A DNA stretch of 64,000 bases from Rhizobium sp. BT03 (lineage in GTDB: Bacteria > Pseudomonadota > Alphaproteobacteria > Rhizobiales > Rhizobiaceae): positions 248,001 to 312,000 of the forward strand of contig NZ_CP125644.1 of NCBI RefSeq assembly GCF_030053155.1, in the 5' to 3' direction. The position numbers were made by a program, and so were the translations under genes. Under the pieces are notes generated by a model, which did not search any database, was not told where the DNA came from, and worked only from the letters and a program-made list of their open reading frames with translations. Of this stretch, positions 1 through 10,730 are shown piece after piece (the first letter of the stretch is position 1; each line of letters opens with the position of its first letter).

Positions 1-2
1 CG

Positions 3-854
3 TCGAAGCTCGGCGGCTACGCCAATGTCTTCGCCTCGGCCGATGCGGCCTTCCAGGCCAAGGGCTCCGGCAATCTGCTGCTCGGCGGCAATCAGTATGT
101 CGCCTATGCCACGCTCGCTCTCGGTTCGGCGCTCGCGGCCTTCATGTATCCGCATACGCTGACCGGCATCTTCGCCTCCAACAGCGGCAAGACGATCCGC
201 AAGAACGCGATCATGCTGCCCGCCTATACGCTGCTGCTCGGGCTGCTGGCCCTGCTCGGCTATATGGGCCACGCCGCCAACCTGAAGCTCGACAGCGCCA
301 ATGACGTCGTTCCGACCCTGTTCAAGACGCTGTTTTCGGGCTGGTTCTCCGGCTTCGCCTTTGCGGCGATCGCCATCGGCGCACTGGTGCCGGCGGCGGT
401 GATGAGCATCGGCGCCGCCAACCTCTTCACCCGCAATTTCTGGAAGGCCTATGTCGATCCCAAGGTCAGCGATGCGGGCGAAGCCAAGGTCGCGAAGGTG
501 ACGTCGCTGGTGGTGAAGGTCGGGGCGCTGCTCGTCATCATCTTCCTGCCGACACAGTTCGCCCTCGACCTGCAGCTGCTCGGCGGCATCTGGATCCTGC
601 AGACGCTTCCGGCCCTGGTCTTCGGCCTCTATACCAACTGGTTCCGCGCACCCGGTCTGCTGGCCGGCTGGTTCGTCGGCTTCTGCGGCGGCACCTACCT
701 CGTCTGGGATGCCGGCTGGAAGCCGCTGCATATGATCAGCCTCGGCGGCGAACCCTTCACCGTCTATACCGGACTGCTGGCGCTGGCGGCAAACATCGCG
801 GTCGCGGTGGTGATCAATGCCATGCTTCCGGCCAAGGTTCCGGCCCGGGCATAA
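3..854 (+). CDS. Sodium:solute symporter (SSS/SLC5 family), C-terminal part, MctP-like
   Basis: Partial gene: the reading frame is already open at base 3, so the N-terminal half lies outside the window. The visible ~283 residues contain repeated hydrophobic segments and the string AFMYPHTLTGIFAS, typical of the SSS family, followed by a helix rich in small residues (GALVPAAVMSIGAANLFTRN). In rhizobia the closest well-known relative is the monocarboxylate permease MctP (lactate, pyruvate, alanine; inner membrane, about 490 residues). The size seen here agrees with the second half of such a protein. The substrate is inferred from family resemblance only. A bidirectional terminator follows directly. 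Confidence 0.7.
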   Translation, partial: SKLGGYANVFASADAAFQAKGSGNLLLGGNQYVAYATLALGSALAAFMYPHTLTGIFASNSGKTIRKNAIMLPAYTLLLGLLALLGYMGHAANLKLDSANDVVPTLFKTLFSGWFSGFAFAAIAIGALVPAAVMSIGAANLFTRNFWKAYVDPKVSDAGEAKVAKVTSLVVKVGALLVIIFLPTQFALDLQLLGGIWILQTLPALVFGLYTNWFRAPGLLAGWFVGFCGGTYLVWDAGWKPLHMISLGGEPFTVYTGLLALAANIAVAVVINAMLPAKVPARA

Positions 855-860
855 GAAAAA

Positions 861-897
861 ACGAAGGGCAGCAAACGCTGCCCCTCGTTATTTTGTT
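861..897. terminator. Bidirectional rho-independent terminator
   Basis: Stem GGGCAG / CTGCCC, extended by ACGA/TCGT, with a T-rich tail on the plus strand (ttattttg) and a T run on the minus strand (cgtttttt). It sits between the symporter stop and the convergent chemotaxis-receptor stop and can serve both. Confidence 0.8.
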
Positions 898-918
898 TTC
901 AGCAGAACGTTCCAGCGA

Positions 919-2889
919 TCAAAACTCTTCCCAATCACCGGCCAATGCCGTATTGCCCTGGGTCGCCGTCCCCTGGAACGACCTGCCCACCTTGGCGATC
1001 ATCTGGCGTGCCGGCGAGGCCACGGGTTGAGCATGATGAGCTGCGGGGGCCGGCTGCGATATGCGCTTCGGCGCCGCTACTCCGCCAATGTTGAACTGAC
1101 CCAGAAGCTGGAACAGCGCATCGGCTTCCCTGGCAAGACTGTGGGCGGCGGCTGTGGCTTCTTCCACCATCGCGGCGTTCTGCTGCGTGCCCTGATCCAT
1201 TCTGTTGACGGCGGTATTGATTTCTTTCAGCCCGGTCGCCTGCTCCTGCGAAGCACCGACGATGGCGCCGACATTGCCGTCGACCTGCTGGACCTGCGTC
1301 GCAATCTCCTGCAGGGCTTTTCCGGTTTCGCCAACCAGGGCGACGCCGTTTTTCACGTGGCCGTTCGACGCGTTGATCAGTTCCTTGATTTCCTTTGCCG
1401 CCTTGGCGGAACGCTGCGCCAATTCGCGCACTTCCTGGGCAACGACGGCAAAACCCTTGCCTGCTTCACCGGCACGGGCCGCCTCGACGCCGGCATTCAG
1501 CGCCAAGAGGTTGGTCTGGAAGGCGATCTCGTCGATGACGCCGATGATGCTGCCGATCTCGGTAGCGGAGGATTCGATCTTGCCCATGGCGTCGACCGCG
1601 TCGCGGACGACGCTGCCCGAGCGCTCCGCATTGTCCTTGGTCTTGCGAACGAGCTGGCCTGCTTCCTGAGCCCTGTTGCTGGAATCGGCGACGGTGGTGG
1701 TGATCTCCTCCAGGGCGGCGGCGGTTTCCTCGACGGAGGCTGCCTGCTGTTCGGTCCGCTTGGCGAGATCATCCGAAGCGGAGCGGATCTCCTGCGCGCC
1801 GGCCGCAATGGCGCTGGCGTTCTGGGAAACCTTCTGCATGGCGGCGCGCAGCTTTTCGACCGCGGCATTGAAGTCGGCTCTGAGCTTTTCCAGAGACGGA
1901 ATGAACGGCGTGGCGATCTGCTGCGTGAGGTCGCCGTCGGCGAGCGCCTGCAGCGCATCGCCGAGCTGACCGACCGCCCGGTCCGTCTGCTCGGCAAGGG
2001 TGCGGCGTTCATCGGCATCCTGTTCGAGCCGATGCCGTTCCGCGACCGCCCGCTTGGCTTCCGTGTCGGCTTCCCGCTCGGCCTTTGCCGAAATGGCATC
2101 GCGCAGGCCGGCCACGGCGCGGGCAAGCTTGCCGATCTCATCGCCGCGCGCTTCGAGGCGACGATCGCCGTCGAGATTGCCTTCCGCCATCGCCTTCAGC
2201 GACAGCTGCAGTTTTGCCAGCGGGCCGACGATCGTGCGCGATGTAATGGCAGCGGCAACGATCGAAAGAAGAGCCGCGATGCCGAGCGCCGTCAGGACGA
2301 GCGGCTTGAAGCCGCTTGCCGCGCTGCGAACCTCGCCGCCGATCGATTTGTTCAGCGCTTCCTGATAGTCGATGAATTTGTTGATGGCGCCGAGCCAGGC
2401 AACGAAGGCCGGCCGCGCCTGTTCGAGCAGGATCTTGCGGGCTGCCTCGCCATCGCCCTTTTCCTGCAGCGCAATGATCTGGGCGACCAGGGGGTTGGTT
2501 TTCGCCTGGATGTCGGCGATTTCGCTCAAAATGGTCTTTTCCTGGTCCGTCGCCCCTGCCGGCGATGCAACCATCTCCGCCATGCGTTTTTCGTTCTCGG
2601 CGTAGGAGGCGGCCAGCTTTTCGATCAAGGCTTCGGCCGCCTTGCGTTCATCCGCGGAGGTCACCAGGGTCACGTCGCGAATGGCGATCGCCCGATCGTG
2701 CACGCTGCCGCGATAGTTGATGGCAAACCGCTGCTTGACGCTATTGACGTCGTTGATCGTTCCAAGATTGCTGTTGATGTGCTCGACCTGTACCGTCGCG
2801 TAGATGCTCAGGCCCGCCATCAGCAGGATCAGAAAGCTGAAACCAAGGGCGAGACGCATCGCGATCCCGAAACTCTTCATGCTGTTCAT
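919..2889 (-). CDS. Methyl-accepting chemotaxis protein
   Basis: A 656-residue transmembrane chemoreceptor. TM1 is at about residues 10-32, then a periplasmic four-helix-type sensor (about 33-193), TM2 (about 195-216), a HAMP domain (starting VGPLAKL) and a long helical signalling domain. The conserved hairpin tip is intact ([20 protein letters not shown], near residue 460). The protein ends in DWEEF, which resembles the W-E-x-F pentapeptide used by some receptors to dock CheR. The ligand cannot be read from the sequence. An SD-like GGAGCG precedes the ATG; a second in-frame ATG lies three codons later. Transcribed alone; no other che gene is nearby. Confidence 0.95.
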   Translation of the reverse strand: MNSMKSFGIAMRLALGFSFLILLMAGLSIYATVQVEHINSNLGTINDVNSVKQRFAINYRGSVHDRAIAIRDVTLVTSADERKAAEALIEKLAASYAENEKRMAEMVASPAGATDQEKTILSEIADIQAKTNPLVAQIIALQEKGDGEAARKILLEQARPAFVAWLGAINKFIDYQEALNKSIGGEVRSAASGFKPLVLTALGIAALLSIVAAAITSRTIVGPLAKLQLSLKAMAEGNLDGDRRLEARGDEIGKLARAVAGLRDAISAKAEREADTEAKRAVAERHRLEQDADERRTLAEQTDRAVGQLGDALQALADGDLTQQIATPFIPSLEKLRADFNAAVEKLRAAMQKVSQNASAIAAGAQEIRSASDDLAKRTEQQAASVEETAAALEEITTTVADSSNRAQEAGQLVRKTKDNAERSGSVVRDAVDAMGKIESSATEIGSIIGVIDEIAFQTNLLALNAGVEAARAGEAGKGFAVVAQEVRELAQRSAKAAKEIKELINASNGHVKNGVALVGETGKALQEIATQVQQVDGNVGAIVGASQEQATGLKEINTAVNRMDQGTQQNAAMVEEATAAAHSLAREADALFQLLGQFNIGGVAAPKRISQPAPAAHHAQPVASPARQMIAKVGRSFQGTATQGNTALAGDWEEF

Positions 2890-3362
2890 TCGCGCGCTCC
2901 ATCGTGTCGGCGAGATTTAAAGATGTCTGTGACCAGGATCTGTCCCGAATGCCTCCGCCTGCTGCCACTGCGCGCGTCGCGTCTAAAGCGGGGCGAGCGT
3001 CAGGGTAACAAGGTCGATTTCATGCGGGATTTCGGGATACCTGGCCGGCCATCATGGCGTAGGTGACGATCCTCAGAACGTCGCTCCGATATCCTTAAAA
3101 ATAGGAGGAGATATTTTAAAGAGTGTAAACGAAGCCGACAGGGCGCCATTATGCTGCGCTTTTTGTATAATTTGACGCATTTTACGGCACAAATGGTCCG
3201 AAGTCCGCATGGGAAAGAGTACATCAAGTTGCCGATTTGAATTGGCACACATCTCCTGTTGCAAAACGGACCGCTTAAATCCACTTGCCGGCACCGATGT
3301 TCAGGGATGAAGCTCGCCGTTAAGCGCACCTCTTTGAGAATTGTTAGAAGTTCTCGCAGACT
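2890..3362. other. Intergenic region, no gene recognised
   Basis: 473 bases between the divergent chemoreceptor and diguanylate-cyclase genes. It is more AT-rich than its surroundings around 3100-3260 and should hold both promoters. An imperfect inverted repeat (CTTAAAAATA ... ATATTTTAAAG) lies at about 3096-3122. Short open frames here lack convincing ribosome binding sites or codon bias. Confidence 0.5.
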
Positions 3363-5066
3363 ATGCGGTGCGGAAAGAATGGGGCAGAGGTGGCACGACG
3401 GGCGTCTTCCGAGTCAAGGCATGATCGGTACCTGCCAGCGAGCTGGCAGGAACTGCTCGACAGTGCCGTGCGGCTGGACTGGGAATGCCGCACCGGCGAA
3501 GCGCTCGAGATGGCGGAAACAGCCTATGAGGCGGCCCTCGAAGCGGGTGATGTTGCCGGCGCCTTGCGTGTTTCACATCGACTGGCGCTGATCCATTTCA
3601 ACAAGGAGACCCTGGCGGAAGGCCTGAAGATCTGCCTTCGCGCCGAAACCTGGCTCCGATATTGCCAGGATCAGGCCGCCGTCATTTCCCTGCAGTCGGT
3701 CCATGGCGGCATTCTCGTGGCGCTCGGCGATCTGGAAACCGGTTTCGCCTTGCTGACCGATTGCCAGAAACGCACCATGTCCTGCCAGGACCCCCTGGCC
3801 AATTGGCGGGCGCGCACCGCCTATGCGGTGGCCCTGTTCGATTCGAACGACTTCGATCGCGCCGCCGAGGCCGCCGCCGAAAGTCTGCACTATGCCGAGA
3901 CGAGCGGCCTGGACAAAGGCTCCGTGCTGATTGCCCGCTCGATCGCCAGCCGCATGGCAGCGCGCGCACTCGGCGAACATCGGCTGGCCGGGCGGGACAT
4001 CGACGAGGCCCTGCATGCGCGAACGCAAGCGCAGCTGCAGTCGATCCTGACCGAGGCTCAAACCGAAAACCTCAGCTATGAGATTGCCGAATGCCATTGC
4101 TATCTCGGGCTTCTGGCATGGACGCGCGGCGACGATGCCGTGGCGACTGCCCGTTATATCGCGGCCATCGCCGCCGCCCGCGTCGCTGAGGACGCCGTGC
4201 TGCTGGCGGAGACCTCCTACTGGTACGCCTATCTTCTGGCAGGGCAGGGCGCTTTCGATGAAGCGCAGTCGCTGCTTGCCGGCATCGAGGCGATGGAGCA
4301 GGTTCTGGCCGTGCCGCGCATGAAGCTGCGCCACTTCTACATGCGCTTCCGGATTGCCGAAATGGCCGGCGCCTGGCGGGCGGCCTTCGACCATCACAAG
4401 ATCTATCACGAGCTGGTGGTCGAGGATTACCGGCGGCTTGCCTCGGCACGCGCCCATACGATGAAGCTTGCGCTCGATCTGGAGACGATGCGCCGCAAGG
4501 AAGACCGCGCCCGTCTGGAGCGCGAGCGCCTGCTGGAGGAAAACCTGCGGCTTGCCGCCGAACAGCGCGAGGCGGTGCTGGCCTCGCGCACCGATCCGCT
4601 GACCGGTCTCGGCAACCGCCGCGAATTGCAGCGCAGGTGCCGGGAGTGGGTCGACGCCGGCGTCACACAGGCGGCCCTGATGCTGGTCGACATCGACCAT
4701 TTCAAGCGCATCAACGATGTCTTTTCCCATTCGATCGGCGATATCGTCCTGTCTCGCGTTGGCGGATTGCTGGGCGATGCCGGCGCGGAAGGCGGTCTGG
4801 CGATCCGTATGGGCGGCGAGGAATTCCTGCTTCTGCTTCCCGATACGCGGGCCGTGGACGCCTTTGCCGCTGCCGAGCGGCTGCGCCTGCGGGTGCAGGA
4901 CCACGACTGGTCCGAGGTGGCCCCGAATCTTGACGTCACCTGCTCCATCGGCCTGGCGGATTGGTCCCTGGCCGAGAGCCTGGAGGCGGCGCTGCCGGTG
5001 GCCGACGCCAATCTCTACACCGCCAAGAATGCCGGCCGCAACCGATGCGTGGCGCCGGCGACCTGA
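3363..5066 (+). CDS. TPR-like sensor diguanylate cyclase (GGDEF)
   Basis: 567 residues. The first ~370 are alpha-helical with TPR-like repeats (alternating Ala/Leu/Tyr, GEALEMAETAYEAALEAGD). A short charged coiled coil (about 375-405) leads into a GGDEF domain starting DPLTGLGNRREL. The catalytic loop is GGEEF (about residues 484-488), a form compatible with c-di-GMP synthesis from two GTP. The inhibitory RxxD motif normally five residues before the loop is absent (the segment reads AEGGLAIRM), so product inhibition at the I-site is unlikely. No membrane segment, so probably cytosolic. The start is uncertain: the ATG at 3363 has no good SD, and a GTG at 3390 is an alternative. Confidence 0.9.
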   Translation: MRCGKNGAEVARRASSESRHDRYLPASWQELLDSAVRLDWECRTGEALEMAETAYEAALEAGDVAGALRVSHRLALIHFNKETLAEGLKICLRAETWLRYCQDQAAVISLQSVHGGILVALGDLETGFALLTDCQKRTMSCQDPLANWRARTAYAVALFDSNDFDRAAEAAAESLHYAETSGLDKGSVLIARSIASRMAARALGEHRLAGRDIDEALHARTQAQLQSILTEAQTENLSYEIAECHCYLGLLAWTRGDDAVATARYIAAIAAARVAEDAVLLAETSYWYAYLLAGQGAFDEAQSLLAGIEAMEQVLAVPRMKLRHFYMRFRIAEMAGAWRAAFDHHKIYHELVVEDYRRLASARAHTMKLALDLETMRRKEDRARLERERLLEENLRLAAEQREAVLASRTDPLTGLGNRRELQRRCREWVDAGVTQAALMLVDIDHFKRINDVFSHSIGDIVLSRVGGLLGDAGAEGGLAIRMGGEEFLLLLPDTRAVDAFAAAERLRLRVQDHDWSEVAPNLDVTCSIGLADWSLAESLEAALPVADANLYTAKNAGRNRCVAPAT

Positions 5067-5097
5067 CGCTGTCGCACAGCCGCCGCCGTCTCCGGCT

Positions 5098-6168
5098 TCA
5101 ACCGTGCAGCAGCGGCAGAAGCTGATCGCCCTGCCGCTTGATCTCGGAGAGATAGGGCGTGTCGGACAGCACGAAGTGCGTGATGCCAAGATCCTGGTAT
5201 TTGCGCAGCGAGCGGGCGACGTCCGCCGCCGAGCCGACCAGCCAGGTGGTGCCGGCCCCGCCGCCGCCGAATTTTCCCGGCGCGGTATAGAGATTGTCGT
5301 CGAGGACGTCGCCGCGCTCATGGAGAGCCAGCAACCGCTGCTGGCCGACGGCGAGCACGCGTTGATGATCGTGCCAGCCGGCGCCGTTGCTCCTGGCCAT
5401 CTCGGCGACCTTCGCCTCGGCGTCGGCCCAGGCCTCATCCGTCGTGTCGCGGACCAGCGTCGTTATCCGCAGCCCGAATTCGAGCGGCGGGAGATCGCGG
5501 TCGAATTCCCGGCTCAGGCCCTTGAGCCGCCCGATCCGCTCCCGGACCCCATCGAGCGGCTCGCCCCAGAAAAGCTGGACATCGGCCTCCGCCGCCGCCA
5601 CCCGCTCAGCCGCCTCAGAGGCGCCGCCGAAATAGAATTTGGGATGACGGCGATCGCCGCGGACCGCGATACGCGGCACCACGGTGGATTCGGCGACCCG
5701 GAAATGATCGCCTCCCGCCGTGACATTTTCCTCCGTCCACAACCGGCGGACCAGCCGCATGAATTCCTTGGTCCTGGAATAGCGATGCGCCTGGTCGCCT
5801 TCACTGTCGCCATAGGCAGCGAGATTATCCTTGCCCGAGACGATGTTGATCCGCACCCGGCCGCCGGTCAGATGGTCGAGCGTCGCCGCCGCGGAAGCGA
5901 AGTTCGCCGGTCGCCAATAACCCGGCCGGATCGCAATCAGCGGCTCGAAGCTGGTGGTGCGCGCGGCAAGCGAGGCCGCGACGGTGAAGGTGTCGGGCCG
6001 GCCCCAGCCGGTGCCGATGAGCGCGCCCTTCCAGCCATGCTCTTCCAGCGCCTTCGCGTGGCTGGTCAATGTGTCGAGGCTGTTGTGGTTCTCGACGGCG
6101 GAATCGCCGCGATGGCCGGGTCTGACGTCGTTCGGAATATACCAGAGAAATTCGGAATGGTTGCTCAT
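5098..6168 (-). CDS. LLM-class flavin-dependent monooxygenase, SsuD-like
   Basis: 356 residues from the ATG at 6168 (MSNHSEFLWYIP). The frame stays open upstream, but the added residues have low-complexity composition and do not belong to the family. Strong resemblance to FMNH2-dependent alkanesulfonate monooxygenase SsuD: the N-terminal FLWYIPND strand, RPGYWRPANFASAAATLDHL, YFGGASEAAERVA, and a C-terminus with GQQRLLALHERG and GGGGAGTTWLVG. Such enzymes cleave C-S (or related) bonds using reduced flavin from a partner reductase. No ssu transporter or flavin reductase is adjacent, so the physiological substrate is open. Converges with the diguanylate-cyclase gene. Confidence 0.88.
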   Translation of the reverse strand: MSNHSEFLWYIPNDVRPGHRGDSAVENHNSLDTLTSHAKALEEHGWKGALIGTGWGRPDTFTVAASLAARTTSFEPLIAIRPGYWRPANFASAAATLDHLTGGRVRINIVSGKDNLAAYGDSEGDQAHRYSRTKEFMRLVRRLWTEENVTAGGDHFRVAESTVVPRIAVRGDRRHPKFYFGGASEAAERVAAAEADVQLFWGEPLDGVRERIGRLKGLSREFDRDLPPLEFGLRITTLVRDTTDEAWADAEAKVAEMARSNGAGWHDHQRVLAVGQQRLLALHERGDVLDDNLYTAPGKFGGGGAGTTWLVGSAADVARSLRKYQDLGITHFVLSDTPYLSEIKRQGDQLLPLLHG

Positions 6169-6490
6169 GCGATATTGCGGTTCTGCCTGGCTGGAAGAGG
6201 AGGCCGAAGGGCGGACCTCCGGGAAATCATATGGCTGGCTGCACCTGCTGGGCCTGAAGCGCAAATGCAGGAACGATGCAGGGCAGGATGGGATATTATC
6301 TATTGAAACTATAGACTATTTAATTCAATAATGGCGCCGCCGATAAAAAATTGTCCCAAAGCCCGGGCAACAGGCACCATGGCGTCCGCAGGACTGCAGA
6401 TGCAGAAAGGCGCCTGAGACGTTTGCCGCAGGCGCCTTATGGCTGGTTCAGTCTTCGATCTTTGAGGCGTGCAGATTTCAGTCGCTGACG
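6169..6490. other. Intergenic region with probable promoter and terminator
   Basis: 322 bases. The AT-rich stretch at 6295-6350 is the likely promoter of the SsuD-like gene on the minus strand. The hairpin at 6406-6438 ends the minus-strand sugar-acid transport unit. No gene seen. Confidence 0.5.
6406..6438 (-). terminator. Hairpin terminator after the sugar ABC transport unit
   Basis: Inverted repeat AAGGCGCCTG / CAGGCGCCTT with a 12-base loop, followed on the minus strand by a short T run (tttct). It lies 50 bases past the stop of the 112-residue protein. Confidence 0.5.
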
Positions 6491-6829
6491 TCAGGCCGCG
6501 GCCGGCGGGTATTCGTTGGCCTGGAAGACGTGATGATGCACCTTGCCGGTGAAGAGCCGCAGCAGTTCGCCGGTGACCTCGCGGCTCTCGAAGCGCACGT
6601 CGGAGAGAAGTGCAGTGTTGACCGCATCCATATCGGGATAACGGATGGCCAGGGCCATGGCGTAGACCGGGGCGCCTTCGTCGCGCTCCATTCCATCAAG
6701 CACCCGGACTTCCTCGGCGCCTGGAAATTTCGTCCAGAGCGGGACGAGCCGCTGTTTCACGAAGTCGCGGAATTCCTCTTCCCGGCCGGGATGGATTTCG
6801 CCTTCAAACAAAGCATAACGAATGATCAT
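6491..6829 (-). CDS. Small dimeric alpha/beta-barrel-like protein of unknown function
   Basis: 112 residues, preceded by a GGAAAAGAGA ribosome binding site. The pattern (MIIRYALFEGEIHPGREEEFRDFV, a middle AMALAIRYPDMDAV strand-helix, C-terminal HHHVFQANEY) suggests a ferredoxin-like dimeric barrel of the Dabb/antibiotic-monooxygenase type. Such proteins are often isomerases, mutarotases or small oxygenases. Its place 89 bases downstream of a sugar-acid binding protein favours a sugar-related role such as mutarotation. That is inference: no catalytic residues can be assigned. Confidence 0.7.
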   Translation of the reverse strand: MIIRYALFEGEIHPGREEEFRDFVKQRLVPLWTKFPGAEEVRVLDGMERDEGAPVYAMALAIRYPDMDAVNTALLSDVRFESREVTGELLRLFTGKVHHHVFQANEYPPAAA

Positions 6830-6884
6830 GGCTTCTCTTTTCCAAAACTCGCCGGAGCTGGATCGATGGGGATACGGGGAGGTG

Positions 6885-6908
6885 AGGGCGTATCGGTCGA
6901 TACGCCCT
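6885..6908. other. Strong hairpin inside the transport operon
   Basis: Near-perfect palindrome GGGCGTATCG gt CGATACGCCC between the binding-protein stop and the small downstream gene. It lacks a T tail on the minus strand, so it more likely stabilises or attenuates the mRNA 3' end of the binding-protein gene than stops transcription fully. Confidence 0.45.
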
Positions 6909-6918
6909 GATCGGAGGC

Positions 6919-8016
6919 TTATTTGCCCCAGATTTTCTTGTATTGATCGCGATAGCCGTTATCGGGATCGAAGCTGTTCTTCGGCCCGCCGTCGAACTCG
7001 ACGTTCGCGCTGGTCACCACATGCAGCGGCGAGACATAGCCCGACCAAGGCGCGCCGGCGAAAGCGCGGTTCAACTCGTCGACGAGCTGCCAGCCCTGGA
7101 GGTTAAGCGGTTCGGCGACCGTGACGGCCTGGAACTGCTTGGCGCGGATGCGCTGATAGGCGCTCTCCGAACCATCGCCGGCTGCGACGTTCACCGGCTT
7201 CCCGTCGCCGGCAATGCCGGCCGAAGCGAGAGACGGTCCCATGAAATCGTAATAGAGGTCGTTGATCGCCAGCGAATGCGTCCACTTGGCGCCATACTTC
7301 TGCAGCAGCGAGGTGGTCAGCTGCGGCATGCGCTGCGAGGTTTCCGCGATCGGCGTGTCGACATATTCGAGCACGGTGCCGCCGAGATCCTCGATCTCCT
7401 TCTTCATGCGATCAGCCTTGGCGATCGCGATCGCATAAGTGGAGTCGGTAAAGATGATGACGCCAGGCTTGCCGCCGGCATCGACAAAGGCCCAATCCGC
7501 CGCAGACTTCGAGACTTCCATCGCATCGGTGGTGACGTTGGCGAACACGCCGACCTCAGGAACCGGGCCGACGGCCGAGGCGGCGTGCCAGGATACCATC
7601 GGAATGCCGGCCGCCTTGGCTGCTTCCATCGCCGGCTTCTGCTCGACGGCGTCAAAGCCGTTGATGATGATGCCGTCGGGCTTCAGGGCCATCGCCTGGC
7701 CGAAAGCCGCCGTTCGCCCACCGATCGAGCCGGCGCCGTCAAGCGCCTTCACCGTCCAGCCCAATGCGCCGGCCGCTTCCTGGACGCCGTTGACGACGCC
7801 GAGGATGCCGCCGTTCTTCATATCGCCAGCAAGAATGACGATGTTCTTGCCGCTCGCGCCCTTGGGGCCGCTCGTCGGGCCATCCCATGCGCTCACCTTG
7901 GAGGCATATTTGTCGACCACGGCCTTGGCGTCGGCCATGGAATCGGCCAAGGCCGGCATGCTGAGCATAACGGCGACGGTTGCGACCGTTGCCTGCAATA
8001 AAGTCCTGCGCTTCAT
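6919..8016 (-). CDS. Sugar-acid ABC transporter, periplasmic binding protein
   Basis: 365 residues from the ATG at 8016, which has an excellent GGAGGAGTGAAC ribosome binding site; the longer open frame upstream is noise. Signal peptide MKRRTLLQATVATVAVMLSMPALA, cleaved after ALA. The body is a type-I periplasmic fold of the ribose/galactose class (PDGIIINGFDAVEQKPAMEAAKAAGIPMVSW). It delivers the ligand to the permease and ATPase encoded just upstream on the same strand (50-base gap). Substrate inferred from context: L-idonate, gluconate or a related aldonate. Confidence 0.9.
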   Translation of the reverse strand: MKRRTLLQATVATVAVMLSMPALADSMADAKAVVDKYASKVSAWDGPTSGPKGASGKNIVILAGDMKNGGILGVVNGVQEAAGALGWTVKALDGAGSIGGRTAAFGQAMALKPDGIIINGFDAVEQKPAMEAAKAAGIPMVSWHAASAVGPVPEVGVFANVTTDAMEVSKSAADWAFVDAGGKPGVIIFTDSTYAIAIAKADRMKKEIEDLGGTVLEYVDTPIAETSQRMPQLTTSLLQKYGAKWTHSLAINDLYYDFMGPSLASAGIAGDGKPVNVAAGDGSESAYQRIRAKQFQAVTVAEPLNLQGWQLVDELNRAFAGAPWSGYVSPLHVVTSANVEFDGGPKNSFDPDNGYRDQYKKIWGK

Positions 8017-8066
8017 GTTCACTCCTCCATTTTGTTTGTTATGAAATGCCGGGTGAGCCGGCATCC

Positions 8067-9107
8067 TCATTTGGATGCGGGTGTGATCCTCCTCACAGCT
8101 CCGCGCTTGCGCTGGGCGTAGCCTGCTATGCCGATGGCGATCAGCAGTGTCACGCCGTTGAACAGCGGTTCGACGAAGAACGAGCCGCCGAATTGCTGAA
8201 TTCCAGAAATACCGACCGCCAGGATGATGACGCCGATCAAGGTGCCCCAGACGTTCACCCGGCCCGGCTTGATCGTCGTCGATCCCAAGAATGCGCCGAC
8301 GAGCGCCGGCAGCAGATATTCGAGACCGACACTCGCCTGGCCGATGCGCAGCTTCGAGGCGAGAAGAACCCCCGTCAGCGCCGCCAGCAGGCCGGAGGTG
8401 ACAAAAGCGCCGATCACGAACTTGCGGACCGGGATGCCGTTGAGGGCCGCAGCCTTGGGATTGGCGCCGATCGCGTAGAGATACCGGCCGATCGGCAGGT
8501 ATTCGAGCACGATCCACATGCAGATCGCGATCAACAGCACGTAGAAGCCGGTGATCGGCAGGCCGAACAGCATGGTGCCGTTTAGCGCATAGAAACCCTC
8601 AGGCAGAACGCCGACCACCTGCCGACCGCCGGTATGCCAAAGCGCAAGCGCGTAGAGAACGGTTCCCGTGCCGAGCGTGGCGATAAAACTGTCGATCTTG
8701 GCGACCTCGACCAGCAGGCCGTTGATGAAGCCGGTGAGGACGCCGAGCGCGAGGACGATGAGGACGGCGACCGGCCAGGGCAGGCCGTAAGCCGTCTGCA
8801 GGCTGATGGCGAGAATGTGCCAGAGCACGATGCCATAGCCGACAGTCAGGTCGATGCGGCCCGATGCCATCGGGATCATCGCGGCGAGCGACAGTAGCGC
8901 GATGATCGCCTTGTCCGACACGATCGAGCGGACGTTCAGCACGGTCGGGAACGTATCCGGCAGAAGGATCGAGAAGATCACGATCAGGCCGAGGGTGAGG
9001 ATCACCAGCCCGTAAACCGGGATCAGACGACCGATCTTCTGGCCTGTGGACAGGCCGGCCATTTCGCTCTTGGTCGGCTCCAGCGCGGTGGATTCAATGG
9101 ATTGCAT
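8067..9107 (-). CDS. Sugar-acid ABC transporter permease, RbsC family
   Basis: 346 residues with about eight to ten membrane helices. Family landmarks are IDLTVGYG early on, then AKIDSFIATLGTGTVLYALALW and YAIGANPKAAALNGIPV in the cytoplasmic coupling region. Ribosome binding site GGGAG before the ATG. It lies 18 bases after the ATPase stop and 50 before the binding protein, so the three form one transcription unit. It makes the inner-membrane channel of the importer. Confidence 0.92.
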   Translation of the reverse strand: MQSIESTALEPTKSEMAGLSTGQKIGRLIPVYGLVILTLGLIVIFSILLPDTFPTVLNVRSIVSDKAIIALLSLAAMIPMASGRIDLTVGYGIVLWHILAISLQTAYGLPWPVAVLIVLALGVLTGFINGLLVEVAKIDSFIATLGTGTVLYALALWHTGGRQVVGVLPEGFYALNGTMLFGLPITGFYVLLIAICMWIVLEYLPIGRYLYAIGANPKAAALNGIPVRKFVIGAFVTSGLLAALTGVLLASKLRIGQASVGLEYLLPALVGAFLGSTTIKPGRVNVWGTLIGVIILAVGISGIQQFGGSFFVEPLFNGVTLLIAIGIAGYAQRKRGAVRRITPASK

Positions 9108-9125
9108 GGCTGTTCTCCCGATGGC

Positions 9126-10622
<1,497 letters not shown>

Positions 10623-10659
10623 TGTGGCTCCTCCCAAAGCTGCGGTTGTCATTGGCTGT

Positions 10660-10675
10660 ATGTTATCGATAACAT
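10660..10675. promoter_or_regulatory. LacI-family operator, perfect 16-bp palindrome (transporter unit)
   Basis: ATGTTATCGATAACAT, fully symmetric with the central CG typical of LacI/GntR-type repressors. It lies 38 bases upstream of the ATPase start at 10622 and is probably bound by the LacI-type repressor encoded at 15181-16251. Confidence 0.8.
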
Positions 10676-10730
10676 TCATGGGTGGTCAAGCGGAAAGATG
10701 ACAATCTCGAATTTCGAATGAAGATTGCCG

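Noticed and set aside
817..3066. 749-residue open frame on the plus strand
   Set aside because: Runs antisense through the whole chemoreceptor gene; composition is rich in Arg/Gly and has no domain. A shadow of GC-rich third positions.
3073..3329. Small open frames (73 and 109 residues) in the gap before the diguanylate cyclase gene
   Set aside because: No ribosome binding site, odd composition, and they overlap the expected promoter region.
3573..5438. 621-residue open frame on the minus strand
   Set aside because: Antisense to the diguanylate-cyclase gene, which has clear GGDEF motifs; no SD and no domain.
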